Source: ZC4RG29 sp035304385
Lineage (GTDB): Bacteria > Bacteroidota > Bacteroidia > Cytophagales > Cyclobacteriaceae
NCBI GenBank assembly: GCA_035304385.1
Contig: DATGQD010000028.1
Coordinates: 1 to 64,000 of the forward strand
Length of the DNA: 64,000 nucleotides
Reading direction: 5' to 3'
Position 1 is the stretch's first letter, and the number at the start of each line of letters is the position of its first letter. The notes under the pieces are model-generated. The model was not told where the DNA came from. It did no database searches and was given only the letters and a program-made list of their open reading frames with translations. Position numbers and translations under genes: made by a program. Below, piece by piece: positions 43,660 to 52,065 of the stretch.

Positions 43660-44448
43660 ATGATGAATCCGCGATTGAACAGGTTATTGATGGTCATGCT
43701 TGCGGTTAGTGCGGGCTGCACTTCGGATAACATTAATCCACCTGTTGACTGCTCAGTGGAAGGGCCGGTCGTCCAGGTCACAGAAGTAGGCGAGGCGGAA
43801 TGCGGTGAAAGCAACGGTTTCATCGCGGTTGCGGCTACGGGTGGAACCGGAACGTACGAATACAGCATCAATAACGGACCGTTTGCGTCTGAACCACACT
43901 TTGAGGCGCTTTCATCGGGGACGTATACGATCGTCGTACGCGACGGGAATGGATGCCAGGGAAGCGTTTCGCAAAATGTAATCAACAAGGAAGGTGTGAA
44001 CCTCACACTCTCCAGCAGCGACGCCGGATGTGGGTCCGCAGCCGGTACGATCTCCATTACGCCCGTCGGCGGCGAAGCGCCGTACGCATACAGTGTCGAT
44101 GGAGGACCGTTCCAGGATGAGCCGACGTTCACCAACCTGGGTTCCGGCGAATATGTGGTAACCGTTCGCGATGCGACGGACTGTGAATCCTCCCAAAGCA
44201 TTCGCGTCATGTCCGGCATCAGCTTCGAGGATGAAATCCAACCCATTATTTCCAGCTCGTGCGCTATAAACGACTGCCATAACGGGAATCAGTTCCCGGA
44301 CTTTCGTGTATTCAAGAACATTCAGGAGAACGCAGCCAATATAAAAAAGCTTACCGGAGACAGAACGATGCCCGACGAGGGGAGCCTCACGCAGGCGCAG
44401 ATCGATGCAATCGCCTGTTGGGTTGACGATGGTGCAATACAAAACTAA
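43660..44448 (+). CDS. SprB-repeat lipoprotein with CX4CH cytochrome-like domain
   Basis: Start at ATG 43660 (or the next codon), 262 residues. The lipobox is SAGC (about residue 20). Two SprB-type repeats follow (GGTGTYEYSINNGPFASEP and GGEAPYAYSVDGGPFQDEP, each ending TVRD), like those of Bacteroidota gliding adhesins. Residues ~185-262 look like a small c-type cytochrome: DEIQPIISSSCAINDCHNG holds a CX4CH haem motif, and RTMPDEGSLTQAQIDAIACWVDDG supplies the distal Met. It heads an operon with the OB-fold and YceI genes (8-base gap). A close paralogue is at 48359. Haem binding through CX4CH is inferred. Confidence 0.7.
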   Translation: MMNPRLNRLLMVMLAVSAGCTSDNINPPVDCSVEGPVVQVTEVGEAECGESNGFIAVAATGGTGTYEYSINNGPFASEPHFEALSSGTYTIVVRDGNGCQGSVSQNVINKEGVNLTLSSSDAGCGSAAGTISITPVGGEAPYAYSVDGGPFQDEPTFTNLGSGEYVVTVRDATDCESSQSIRVMSGISFEDEIQPIISSSCAINDCHNGNQFPDFRVFKNIQENAANIKKLTGDRTMPDEGSLTQAQIDAIACWVDDGAIQN

Positions 44449-44456
44449 GCAGCATA

Positions 44457-44873
44457 ATGATTAAGAAAATTTTGGGTGGTATGCTGGTCGTCTTAATCCT
44501 GGGCATCGGTGCGGTGTATTTCGTATTCAACAAACCACATCCGTCGATCGATCGGCCAGAGTTTCTGGTCAGCGCGTCTGAACTCATCACTGCGTTTGAA
44601 GAGAATGAACGGGCAGCAAACGACAAGTACCTGGGAAAGGTGGTCGAAGTTCATGGTACGGTCACAGAAGTTATTGAAAAGCAAAACAGTTTTGTATTAT
44701 TGCTGGGGGATACCTCCACCGTAAGCCGCGTGAGCTGCACGCTGGAAGGAGAAAATGATGACATGGCGTACGGGCTGCGGGCTGGCGACGCGCTCACACT
44801 GAGAGGTATTTGCTCAGGCCGCCTGTTGGATGTTGTTCTGGTCGATTGCAGAATTATACCCGATGAACCGTAA
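44457..44873 (+). CDS. Membrane-anchored OB-fold (tRNA_anti-like) protein
   Basis: A 138-residue protein with an N-terminal helix (residues 4-24) and one OB-fold-like domain: FLVSASELITAFEENERAAN, then KYLGKVVEVHGTVTEV and AGDALTLRGICSGRLLDVVLVDCRI. This is the 'tRNA_anti-like' pattern of small Bacteroidota periplasmic or lipoprotein OB proteins; no nucleic-acid role is implied for exported forms. It overlaps the YceI gene by 11 bases and follows the cytochrome-like lipoprotein, so the three are co-expressed. Function unknown. Confidence 0.7.
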   Translation: MIKKILGGMLVVLILGIGAVYFVFNKPHPSIDRPEFLVSASELITAFEENERAANDKYLGKVVEVHGTVTEVIEKQNSFVLLLGDTSTVSRVSCTLEGENDDMAYGLRAGDALTLRGICSGRLLDVVLVDCRIIPDEP

Positions 44874-45414
44874 ACTCTTTTGTGTCGTAATACTCGTTGC
44901 TCTTGCGCCGCCCCTTCTCGCGCAGCGCTACATGGACCGGGCCGGACGCGCTTCGTTTTATTCCAAAGCGCCCCTGGAAGACATCGAGGCGCATACTGAT
45001 CAGGCATTGTGTATTCTGGATGCCGCGTCAGGTGAAGTGGCCGCCTCTATGCTGATGAAGTCGTTCCAGTTTGAAAAGGCCCTCATGCAGGAACATTTCA
45101 ACGAGAAGTACGTCGAGTCGGATAAGTATCCCAAGGCTACCTTCACGGGTAAGATCGCCAACCTTTCCGATATCGATCTGTCGCAAGACGGCGCATACAC
45201 CGCCCGGGTAGAAGGTGAGGTTACGATTCACGGCGTTACCCGCCCCCTGACTACCGACGTGGAGTTTGTCGTCGCCGACGGCACCATCCGGGCCACGGGC
45301 TCATTTCCTCTTCGCGTTAAAGACTTTAAGATCACCATCCCCACGCTGGTTGTTCGCAACATAGCTGAAGTGATTGAAGTTCGCATTGCGTTCGACCTAC
45401 GGCCTGCGGGGTAA
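44863..45414 (+). CDS. Secreted YceI-family protein
   Basis: Start at ATG 44863, 183 residues, with a signal peptide (residues 1-21, ending PLLAQ). The YceI lipocalin-like barrel is plain: AGRASFYSKAPLEDIEAH, the middle FNEKYVESDKYPKATFTGKI, and VEGEVTIHGVTRPLTTDVEF. YceI proteins bind polyisoprenoids or other amphiphilic molecules in the periplasm and are often encoded with cytochromes. It shares 11 bases with the OB-fold gene. The ligand is unknown. Confidence 0.85.
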   Translation: MNRKLFCVVILVALAPPLLAQRYMDRAGRASFYSKAPLEDIEAHTDQALCILDAASGEVAASMLMKSFQFEKALMQEHFNEKYVESDKYPKATFTGKIANLSDIDLSQDGAYTARVEGEVTIHGVTRPLTTDVEFVVADGTIRATGSFPLRVKDFKITIPTLVVRNIAEVIEVRIAFDLRPAG

Positions 45415-45605
45415 GCCAATCCCATGTAGGATGTAAGGTCAAATATTTCGCCGGCCGTTTAGATTCTTTATTACATCCCTTCGGGTCGTCGCGAAGAGAC
45501 CTGTTACCTGTGTGTCACGCACAAAAAAGTCTTCTCTACATATTCCTTCCTTCCAAAATTCCCGCATTTTCGCTAACTATAGCGGCGATTTAATAAAGCT
45601 ATCGA

Positions 45606-47321
45606 ATGAAAGAGAAACTCAGAAGCTATGATTGGTTTGGAAAGTCGGACAAAATGGGATTCGTCCACCGTTCCTGGATGCGAAACCAGGGATACCCCGA
45701 CGACTACTTCCGGGGAAAGCCGGTCATTGGCATTTGCAATACCTGGTCTGAGCTGACACCTTGTAATGGCCACCTGCGCGACTTTGCTGAGATTGTGAAG
45801 CGCGGTGTAGCCGAAGCGGGAGGTTTCCCGCTCGAGTTTCCCGTGACGTCACTCGGTGAAACCATTATGCGACCGACAACCATGCTTTTCCGCAACCTGG
45901 CGGCAATGGACGTCGAGGAATCCATTCGGGCCAATCCTTTGGACGGCGTGGTGCTGCTCACGGGATGCGATAAGACAACGCCGTCGACGGTGATGGGCGC
46001 CTGTAGTGTCGATCTCCCTACGCTGGTCGTCCCCGGAGGTCCTATGCTGAACGGCAGGTTCCGCGGTGAACCCATCGGCTCCGGGTCATTCAACTGGCTT
46101 ATTAAGGAGAAACAAACGGTCGAAAACTACACCGACCTCGACATTCTCGAGGCCGAGATCTGTTCTGCCCGTAGTGCCGGCCACTGTATGACGATGGGAA
46201 CAGCATCCACGATGGCTTGTATGGTGGAAGCATTAGGTCTCACCTTGCCCGGCGCCGCTGCCATCCCGGCGGTCGACTCGCGGAAGAAAGTGCTGGCGCA
46301 AATGTCGGGACGACGGATAGTCGAAATGGTGCGTGAAGACCTTCGCCTTTCCAAGGTGCTGACACGTAAAGCGTTCGAGAACGCCATCATGGTGAACGCC
46401 GCTGTGGGCGGGTCGACGAATCTCATTATCCACCTGCTGGCTATCGCCGGAAGGATCGGTGTTCCTCTGGAGCTTGACGACTTCGATAAGATCGGCAGCC
46501 GTATTCCCTTGCTGGTGAATCTCATGCCTTCAGGGAAGTACCTCATGGAAGACTTCTTTTATGCAGGCGGGCTTCCCGTGGTACTTGACCAGTTGAAGGA
46601 CATTCTGCATTCCGATGCCATCACCGTCAACGGAAAAACCATCCGCGAAAACAACGAAGGGGCTGTCTGCTATAACAACGACGTAATCGCTACTGTCGAC
46701 AAGCCCTTGCAGCCGGAAGCGGGCATTGCCGTCCTCCGCGGAAATCTTTGCCCGGATGGCGCTGTCATCAAACCCTCCGCCGCATCCCAAAGGCTTATGA
46801 AGCATCGCGGAAAGGCCATTGTATTTGAAACGATTGAAGATTATCATAAGCGCATCGACGATCCGGACCTGCCCATCGACGAAAACTCGGTAATCGTTCT
46901 CAAAGGGGTCGGACCAAAGGGCTACCCGGGAATGCCTGAAGTCGGCAACGTAGACCTTCCCGAAAAGCTGTTGCGGAAGGGCGTGAAAGACATCGTCCGT
47001 ATCTCCGATGGCCGCATGAGCGGAACGGCGTACGGTACGGTGGTCCTGCACGTTGCTCCCGAATCGGCCGTGGGCGGGACGCTTGCCCTCGTGCAGGATG
47101 GCGACATGGTTGAGCTCGACGTGGAAAACCGCAAGCTGCACCTCGATGTCAGCGAAGAGGAGCTTGAGCGGCGACGGAAAGCATGGTCGCCACCGGCGCC
47201 TATGGCTACGCGCGGTTATGTTAAGTTTTATATAGACCACGTACAACAGGCCAATTTGGGCGCCGACCTGGACGTCCTGAGGGGTGGATCCGGAGCGGAA
47301 GTCACCCGTGATCTGCACTAG
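45606..47321 (+). CDS. IlvD/Edd-family sugar-acid dehydratase
   Basis: A 571-residue Fe-S dehydratase. Cluster ligands and neighbours: GICNTWSELTPCNGHLRD (~40-57), LTGCDKTTPSTVMGA (~119-133) and ARSAGHCMTMGTASTMACMVEALG (~188-211), quoted as landmarks. The SAGHCMTMGTAS version is typical of L-arabonate and D-xylonate dehydratases rather than of branched-chain IlvD (which reads CGSCSGMFTANSM). The C-terminal SDGRMSGTAYGTVVLH is conserved. The expected reaction is removal of water from a sugar acid to a 2-keto-3-deoxy acid. The FAH-family gene 85 bases downstream would take the next step. Confidence 0.85.
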   Translation: MKEKLRSYDWFGKSDKMGFVHRSWMRNQGYPDDYFRGKPVIGICNTWSELTPCNGHLRDFAEIVKRGVAEAGGFPLEFPVTSLGETIMRPTTMLFRNLAAMDVEESIRANPLDGVVLLTGCDKTTPSTVMGACSVDLPTLVVPGGPMLNGRFRGEPIGSGSFNWLIKEKQTVENYTDLDILEAEICSARSAGHCMTMGTASTMACMVEALGLTLPGAAAIPAVDSRKKVLAQMSGRRIVEMVREDLRLSKVLTRKAFENAIMVNAAVGGSTNLIIHLLAIAGRIGVPLELDDFDKIGSRIPLLVNLMPSGKYLMEDFFYAGGLPVVLDQLKDILHSDAITVNGKTIRENNEGAVCYNNDVIATVDKPLQPEAGIAVLRGNLCPDGAVIKPSAASQRLMKHRGKAIVFETIEDYHKRIDDPDLPIDENSVIVLKGVGPKGYPGMPEVGNVDLPEKLLRKGVKDIVRISDGRMSGTAYGTVVLHVAPESAVGGTLALVQDGDMVELDVENRKLHLDVSEEELERRRKAWSPPAPMATRGYVKFYIDHVQQANLGADLDVLRGGSGAEVTRDLH

Positions 47322-47406
47322 GCGGTCGAGTCAGAAATAATGTATTAAGAAGTATAAGTAAAAAGTAAGAAGGCGCGCCCGCGTGGCGGCATATCATCAA
47401 AACGAA

Positions 47407-48243
47407 ATGAAAGTATACAAGACGAACAAAGGGATTCTTATTGAACGAGGCAGCAAGTTTTGCCTCCACCAGGAAGATTGGGACACGTTTATCAACGACG
47501 ACAACCTGAGAGCAAAGCTTTTGACGTTGACGGAGCAATTGCCGCAGGCCGACAATCCTGATGAGCTCATCAGTAAAGGCATTGAGGCGCCGCTGCAGGG
47601 ACAAGAGCTATGGGCATGCGGTGTTACCTACCTGCGCAGTAAGGTTGGCCGTCAGGAAGAGTCCAAGGCTGCGGGTGGCGGCGACTTCTACGCGCGGGTT
47701 TATGAGGCCGAAAGACCCGAAGTCTTTTTCAAAGCAACGAACCACCGTGTAGTTCCCCACGGCGGAAAGGTCCGGATACGGAAAGATTCGACCTGGGATG
47801 CACCCGAACCGGAACTCACCCTGGTCGTTACCTCATCCGGAACCATCGTAGGCTATACGATCGGAAACGATATGAGTTCGCGCAGTATCGAGGGCGAAAA
47901 CCCGCTTTACCTTCCGCAGGCAAAGACATACGACGGGTGCGCCGCGGTGGGACCATGTGTATACATTCCTGACGGAGAACTTCCCGCAGACACGCAAATA
48001 AAATTGGAGATTATCCGCGACGGTAAGGTGGCGTTCGAAGGAAGCGTGGGAATCGATCAAATGAAGCGTACGCCTAAAGAGTTGGTTTCATTTGTGTTTC
48101 GTGAGTGCAGCTTCCCCCACGGATGTCTGATCATGACCGGAACAGGCATCGTACCATCACATGAGTTTACCCTTGAACCCGGCGATGAAGTTCGCATTTC
48201 GATCGGGGCCATCGGTACGCTCATTAATTATGTGGAACGGTAG
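47407..48243 (+). CDS. FAH-family 2-keto-3-deoxy-sugar-acid dehydratase-like enzyme
   Basis: Start at ATG 47407, 278 residues; an in-frame GTG lies 24 bases earlier. The fumarylacetoacetase fold is seen in WACGVTYLRSKVGRQEE, RPEVFFKATNHRVV, the metal-binding APEPELTLV, and TIGNDMSSRSIEGENPLYLPQ. The last motif, with PQAKTYDGCAAVGPCV, is close to 2-keto-3-deoxy-D-arabinonate/xylonate dehydratases of the non-phosphorylated pentose (Weimberg-type) route. Together with the IlvD/Edd gene it would turn a sugar acid into 2-oxoglutarate semialdehyde; a dehydrogenase for that product is not in this window. Pentose specificity is inferred. Confidence 0.75.
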   Translation: MKVYKTNKGILIERGSKFCLHQEDWDTFINDDNLRAKLLTLTEQLPQADNPDELISKGIEAPLQGQELWACGVTYLRSKVGRQEESKAAGGGDFYARVYEAERPEVFFKATNHRVVPHGGKVRIRKDSTWDAPEPELTLVVTSSGTIVGYTIGNDMSSRSIEGENPLYLPQAKTYDGCAAVGPCVYIPDGELPADTQIKLEIIRDGKVAFEGSVGIDQMKRTPKELVSFVFRECSFPHGCLIMTGTGIVPSHEFTLEPGDEVRISIGAIGTLINYVER

Positions 48244-48358
48244 CGGCGCACGATCCCGCGTCTTACGGCCCTTATTCACGTTATTCTGTCGAATTATTTA
48301 TCGGCAACCCGGAAACGACCTGCATTAAGGTTTTCGAGACTGCTAGATTGCGGGTGCC

Positions 48359-49159
48359 GTGAAACGTTCGTCATATACCTTATACACTGCGTTTTTCACC
48401 CTGGTGGTGGCAGCCTGTACGGAAAAGGATGTTCCCCGGGCCTTCGACTGCACGACATCGTCGCTGACGCTTTCCGTTGAAAGCGTGCAGCAGGCGAGCG
48501 CGTGTGATGCAATTGACGGATCGCTAACGGTGGCCGCAGATGGGGGCGAAGCACCGTATGAATATTCCGTTGGGGGCCCGGCACAGGAGTCGCCGGTGTT
48601 TGAGGGCTTAAGTCCGGGGATCTATACCGCCCAGGTCACAGATGCTAAAGGATGTACGATTCGTGTACCGAACGTCGCCATACCTGCCAGTGGGTTTACG
48701 GTCACCGCTGACCTTACCCCTGACACCTCCTGTCTGGAAGGAACAGGCGGTGTTACCGTAGCGGTGGCTGATGGTACGCCGCCGTATCAGTATCGGATCG
48801 CCGATGGCCCCTACAATGCTTCCAATACTTTTGAGGGGTTAAGAACGGGGACGCATACGGTGTCGGTAAAGGACGACGCCGGATGCGAGGTCAACCTCCA
48901 GATTACCATACCGCGGGGTATTACTGGCGTAAGCTGGAAAGACGACGTCCTGCCCATCGTGAAGTTAAATTGCGCATTAAGTGGATGCCACGATGGCCTG
49001 GTTCGGCCCGACCTGAGCCGTTACGACAAGGCAAAGTTCTATGCGGCTGAAATGAAAAAGTATACGCAGGACGGTAGTATGCCGTTTGAAGGTTCCATCA
49101 CTCAGGAGCAAATCGACCTCATCGCCTGTTGGGTCGATGATGGCGCCCCCGACAATTGA
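48359..49159 (+). CDS. SprB-repeat lipoprotein with CX4CH cytochrome-like domain, GTG start
   Basis: A 266-residue paralogue of the 43660 product. The GTG at 48359 gives a leader ending in lipobox VAAC (about residue 20). Two SprB-type repeats (GGEAPYEYSVGGPAQESP and DGTPPYQYRIADGPYN, each closing with a VxDxxGC turn) precede a C-terminal cytochrome-like part: DDVLPIVKLNCALSGCHDG (CX4CH) and GSMPFEGSITQEQIDLIACWVDDG (distal Met). It is likely an outer-membrane or periplasmic electron carrier or sensor. It ends one base before the convergent TPR gene. Confidence 0.7.
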   Translation: MKRSSYTLYTAFFTLVVAACTEKDVPRAFDCTTSSLTLSVESVQQASACDAIDGSLTVAADGGEAPYEYSVGGPAQESPVFEGLSPGIYTAQVTDAKGCTIRVPNVAIPASGFTVTADLTPDTSCLEGTGGVTVAVADGTPPYQYRIADGPYNASNTFEGLRTGTHTVSVKDDAGCEVNLQITIPRGITGVSWKDDVLPIVKLNCALSGCHDGLVRPDLSRYDKAKFYAAEMKKYTQDGSMPFEGSITQEQIDLIACWVDDGAPDN

Positions 49160-49160
49160 T

Positions 49161-49478
49161 TCATTCGAACAAAATTTCATCAAGGCCGGAACGCAACTCG
49201 GAAGCGGTCTTGCGGTCACCCTGCATTCGGGCAATCTCAATGCCTTTCTCGAATATGCGGACAGCCTTTTCCGAATCGCCCTGCCGTACATAATGCGTCG
49301 CCGCCATGTAGTACGTGGGCAGATACGCTTCGAACTCGGTCATCAGCTTATCGAACAATCGGGATGCCTCCGAAGGATCTGAATGCTGGTACTCCAGGGC
49401 CAGTGCGTACCAGTTGAAGGCGTTCGCCGGATCCTCGTCAACAAACTGTTTAAGCATCTTCAGACGCTCTGAATTCAT
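49161..49478 (-). CDS. Small tetratricopeptide-repeat protein
   Basis: A 105-residue cytoplasmic protein of helical repeats: RLKMLKQFVDEDPANAFNWY-ALALEY, EASRLFDKLMTEFEAYLPTYYMAATHYVRQGD and EKAVRIFEKGIEIARMQGD fit two to three TPR units. It probably mediates protein-protein contact. It is divergent from etfB and converges with the lipoprotein gene. Confidence 0.75.
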   Translation of the reverse strand: MNSERLKMLKQFVDEDPANAFNWYALALEYQHSDPSEASRLFDKLMTEFEAYLPTYYMAATHYVRQGDSEKAVRIFEKGIEIARMQGDRKTASELRSGLDEILFE

Positions 49479-49671
49479 CGTTTTTTTAATTTTGCTCGGT
49501 TCGAATTTCGGATTTTATCGGCTATCTTGACGCCGTTTAGGAAATATTCAAGCCGTTCCGCCGCCTTCAAGACCTCTGGGGCAAGCAAGATGCCCTGGCA
49601 CAGACTTTTGAAAAGCAACAAATGAAGGCCACCTCCTGGTGTGAAAGACGGCATCATAACCCGAACGTGAA

Positions 49672-50409
49672 ATGAAAATTTTGGTTTGTATTTCTCACGT
49701 GCCCGACACGACCTCACGTATCAGCTTCACGGACAATAACACGAAGTTTGACACGAAAGGGGTGCAGTTTATCATCGGTCCTTACGATGACTACGCATTG
49801 GCACGGGCAATCGAGTTGAAAGAATCTACAGGCGCCACGGTAACGGTGCTTAATGTAGGTACCGCTGAAACGGAGCCCACCATCCGGAAGGCGTTGGCGA
49901 TAGGTGCGGACGACGCGATCCGGGTCGACGCAGAACCGGTAGACTCGTACTTTGTCGCAGCACAAATTGCCGAACAAGCAAAGGCTGAATCGTACGATCT
50001 CATCCTGATGGGCAGAGAATCGATCGACTATAATAGTGGAGTTGTACATGCTCTTGTCGGCACCATGCTCAACATTCCGGCAGTATCTCCCGTGATGAAA
50101 CTCGACCTTGACGGCAGCACCGCAAAAATGCTTCGGGAAATTGAAGGCGGACAAGAACAGGTGGAGGCCGGGCTACCGCTCATCGCGGGGTGCCAGGAAC
50201 CTATCGCCGAGTGGAAGATCCCCAACATGAGGGGTATTATGTCGGCACGTACCAAGCCGCTGAAAGTGGTGCCACCCGTAGCGGTGGAGAGTGGCGTGAA
50301 ACTCCAGCGCTTCGAATTGCCACCGCCGAAAGGTGCGGTCAAGCTGATTGATCCGGATAATGTTGAAGAGCTGGTACATCTATTGAAGACCGAAGCAAGA
50401 GTTCTCTAG
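49672..50409 (+). CDS. etfB: Electron transfer flavoprotein, beta subunit
   Basis: A 245-residue ETF beta. MKILVCISHVPDTTSRISF starts the adenine-nucleotide alpha-hydrolase-like fold. YDDYALARAIELKES, IGADDAIRVD and the signature loop LIAGCQEPIAEWKIPNMRGIMSARTKPL (near 172-198) are the family landmarks. It binds AMP and passes electrons from acyl-CoA and related dehydrogenases to the membrane quinone oxidoreductase. etfA follows after 20 bases. Confidence 0.93.
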   Translation: MKILVCISHVPDTTSRISFTDNNTKFDTKGVQFIIGPYDDYALARAIELKESTGATVTVLNVGTAETEPTIRKALAIGADDAIRVDAEPVDSYFVAAQIAEQAKAESYDLILMGRESIDYNSGVVHALVGTMLNIPAVSPVMKLDLDGSTAKMLREIEGGQEQVEAGLPLIAGCQEPIAEWKIPNMRGIMSARTKPLKVVPPVAVESGVKLQRFELPPPKGAVKLIDPDNVEELVHLLKTEARVL

Positions 50410-50429
50410 TAATCTGAAAAAAGTAACGT

Positions 50430-51386
50430 ATGCACGTTCTCGTTTTTGCCGAGTCCAACGACGGAAAAGTAAAGAAGACATCCCATGAGGCTATTGCCTA
50501 CGCGGCGGCATTGGGCGGTAGCGCCACAGCCCTGGCGATAGGCAGGGTGGAAGCTGAAGAGCTGTCGGCACTGGGAAAATTCGGAGCCTCTAAAGTTTTA
50601 CATGCCGACGACGACCGTCTTCATCAGGAGGTGATTCAGGCATACGCCCACGTGATCACGCAGGCAATGCAACATACCGGCGCCGACGTGCTGGTCCTGG
50701 CCAATTCGTCGCTCGGTACACCGATTGCTGCTCAGGTTGCGGCGGCAATAGATGCAAGTCTCGCCACTAACGTGGTGGCGCCGCCGGATACGACCTCCGG
50801 ATTCTCGGTGAAGCGAGGCATATATTCCGGAAAAGCGTATTGTTGGGTAGAGCTGACCAAACCCAAGAAGGTCATCGCGATCCGAAAAAACGCCGCGGAA
50901 GCGGCTGGCGACGGTGGCAATGCCACGGTAGAAGCATTTACCCCTGAAATCAGGGATGAAGACTTCAGGATCAAGGTTACCGGAACTGAAAAGGCCACTG
51001 GGGAGGTTCTTCTTCCGGAGGCTGAAATCATCGTTTCCGGTGGCAGGGGGATGAAAGGGCCCGAACATTGGGGCATCCTGGAGGCGCTGGCCAGGGAATT
51101 GGGCGCGGCTACAGGCTGCAGCAAGCCGGTGTCAGACATGGGCTGGAGGCCCCACCACGAACACGTGGGCCAAACGGGAGTGAAAGTCAGCCCGCAGTTA
51201 TATATTGCGGTCGGTATTTCGGGCGCCATACAGCATTTGGCGGGCGTGAACACTTCGAAGTATATTGTCGTGATAAACAAAGACCCGGATGCGCCGTTTT
51301 TCAAGGCGGCCGACTACGGAATTGTGGGAGACGCCTTCGAAGTTCTACCCCGATTAACCGAAGCCATTAAAGCAGCAAAAGGGTGA
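50430..51386 (+). CDS. etfA: Electron transfer flavoprotein, alpha subunit
   Basis: A 318-residue ETF alpha. The C-terminal FAD domain carries GRGMKGPEHWGILEALARELG, the SKPVSDMGWRPHHEHVGQTG segment, ISGAIQHLAGVNTSKYIVVINKD and DAPFFKAADYGIVGD. It holds FAD and pairs with EtfB. Its TGA overlaps the GTG of the next gene (GTGA), so the bifunctional-nuclease-like protein is translated together with it. Confidence 0.93.
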   Translation: MHVLVFAESNDGKVKKTSHEAIAYAAALGGSATALAIGRVEAEELSALGKFGASKVLHADDDRLHQEVIQAYAHVITQAMQHTGADVLVLANSSLGTPIAAQVAAAIDASLATNVVAPPDTTSGFSVKRGIYSGKAYCWVELTKPKKVIAIRKNAAEAAGDGGNATVEAFTPEIRDEDFRIKVTGTEKATGEVLLPEAEIIVSGGRGMKGPEHWGILEALARELGAATGCSKPVSDMGWRPHHEHVGQTGVKVSPQLYIAVGISGAIQHLAGVNTSKYIVVINKDPDAPFFKAADYGIVGDAFEVLPRLTEAIKAAKG

Positions 51387-51982
51387 AGAAGATAAAACTG
51401 GAAATTCTGGGCTTATCGTCGAGTCAATCGCAGGCAGGCTCGTTTGCGCTTGTGCTGGGAGAGACAGAAGGGAATCGGCGGCTGCCGATCATCATAGGGA
51501 TGTTCGAGGCGCAGGCCATCGCCATCGAGATTGAAAAGATCATTCCGAACCGGCCGATGACACATGATCTCTTCAAGTCGTTTGCCAACAACTTTCACTT
51601 CACCGTCGAGGAAATCGTCATATCCGATCTCAAAGAAGGCGTCTTTTTTGCCAAGATCGTCTGCTCCGACGGACTCAAAAAGACTGAGGTCGATGCACGT
51701 CCGTCCGACGCCATCGCCATAGGCCTCCGGTTTGATTCACCCATATTTACCTACGAAAACATTCTCGCGGAAGCCGGCATCGTGCTCACAGATGAGGCCG
51801 AAGAAGAAAAGGCGGAAGCGGAAAAGGCGCCCGCTCAACGCGCCCGCCGCGAATCACCCCGCAAGGACGACCTGAAAAACTATTCAGTCGAGCGCTTAAA
51901 CGAGCTGCTGAAGGAGGCCATAGACAAGGAGGATTACGAACGGGCGGCCAAGATCAGGGACGAGCTGAGCAAGAGAAATTAA
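51383..51982 (+). CDS. Bifunctional nuclease (DUF151) domain with UVR motif, GTG start
   Basis: A 199-residue cytoplasmic protein. Residues 1-130 are the DUF151/BFN domain (LGLSSSQSQAGSFALVLGETEG, RRLPIIIGMFEAQAIAIEIE, DARPSDAIAIGLRFDSPIFT). A charged linker follows, then a UvrB/UvrC-type motif at ~160-197 (VERLNELLKEAIDKEDYERAAKIRDEL). This is the common Bacteroidota form. BFN proteins have been linked to nuclease activity in plants and to translation or stress responses, but the bacterial role is open. Overlaps etfA by four bases. Confidence 0.85.
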   Translation: MKKIKLEILGLSSSQSQAGSFALVLGETEGNRRLPIIIGMFEAQAIAIEIEKIIPNRPMTHDLFKSFANNFHFTVEEIVISDLKEGVFFAKIVCSDGLKKTEVDARPSDAIAIGLRFDSPIFTYENILAEAGIVLTDEAEEEKAEAEKAPAQRARRESPRKDDLKNYSVERLNELLKEAIDKEDYERAAKIRDELSKRN

Positions 51983-51999
51983 TTGAGCGGAATAACCCG

Positions 52000-52016
52000 G
52001 GAGGCTGAATGCCTCT
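52000..52016 (+). terminator. Possible weak terminator after the BFN gene
   Basis: GAGGC and GCCTC arms around TGAAT, followed by TCTTT. The stem is short and the T-run poor. Confidence 0.3.
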
Positions 52017-52065
52017 CTTTGATGCTCAGGTAGTTATAATCCATATGGTCAGGTAACGGTTTAAT

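Noticed and set aside
49475..49717. 80-codon minus-strand frame between the TPR gene and etfB
   Set aside because: Overlaps the etfB start and the TPR start, has no family likeness, and the divergent gap needs room for promoters.
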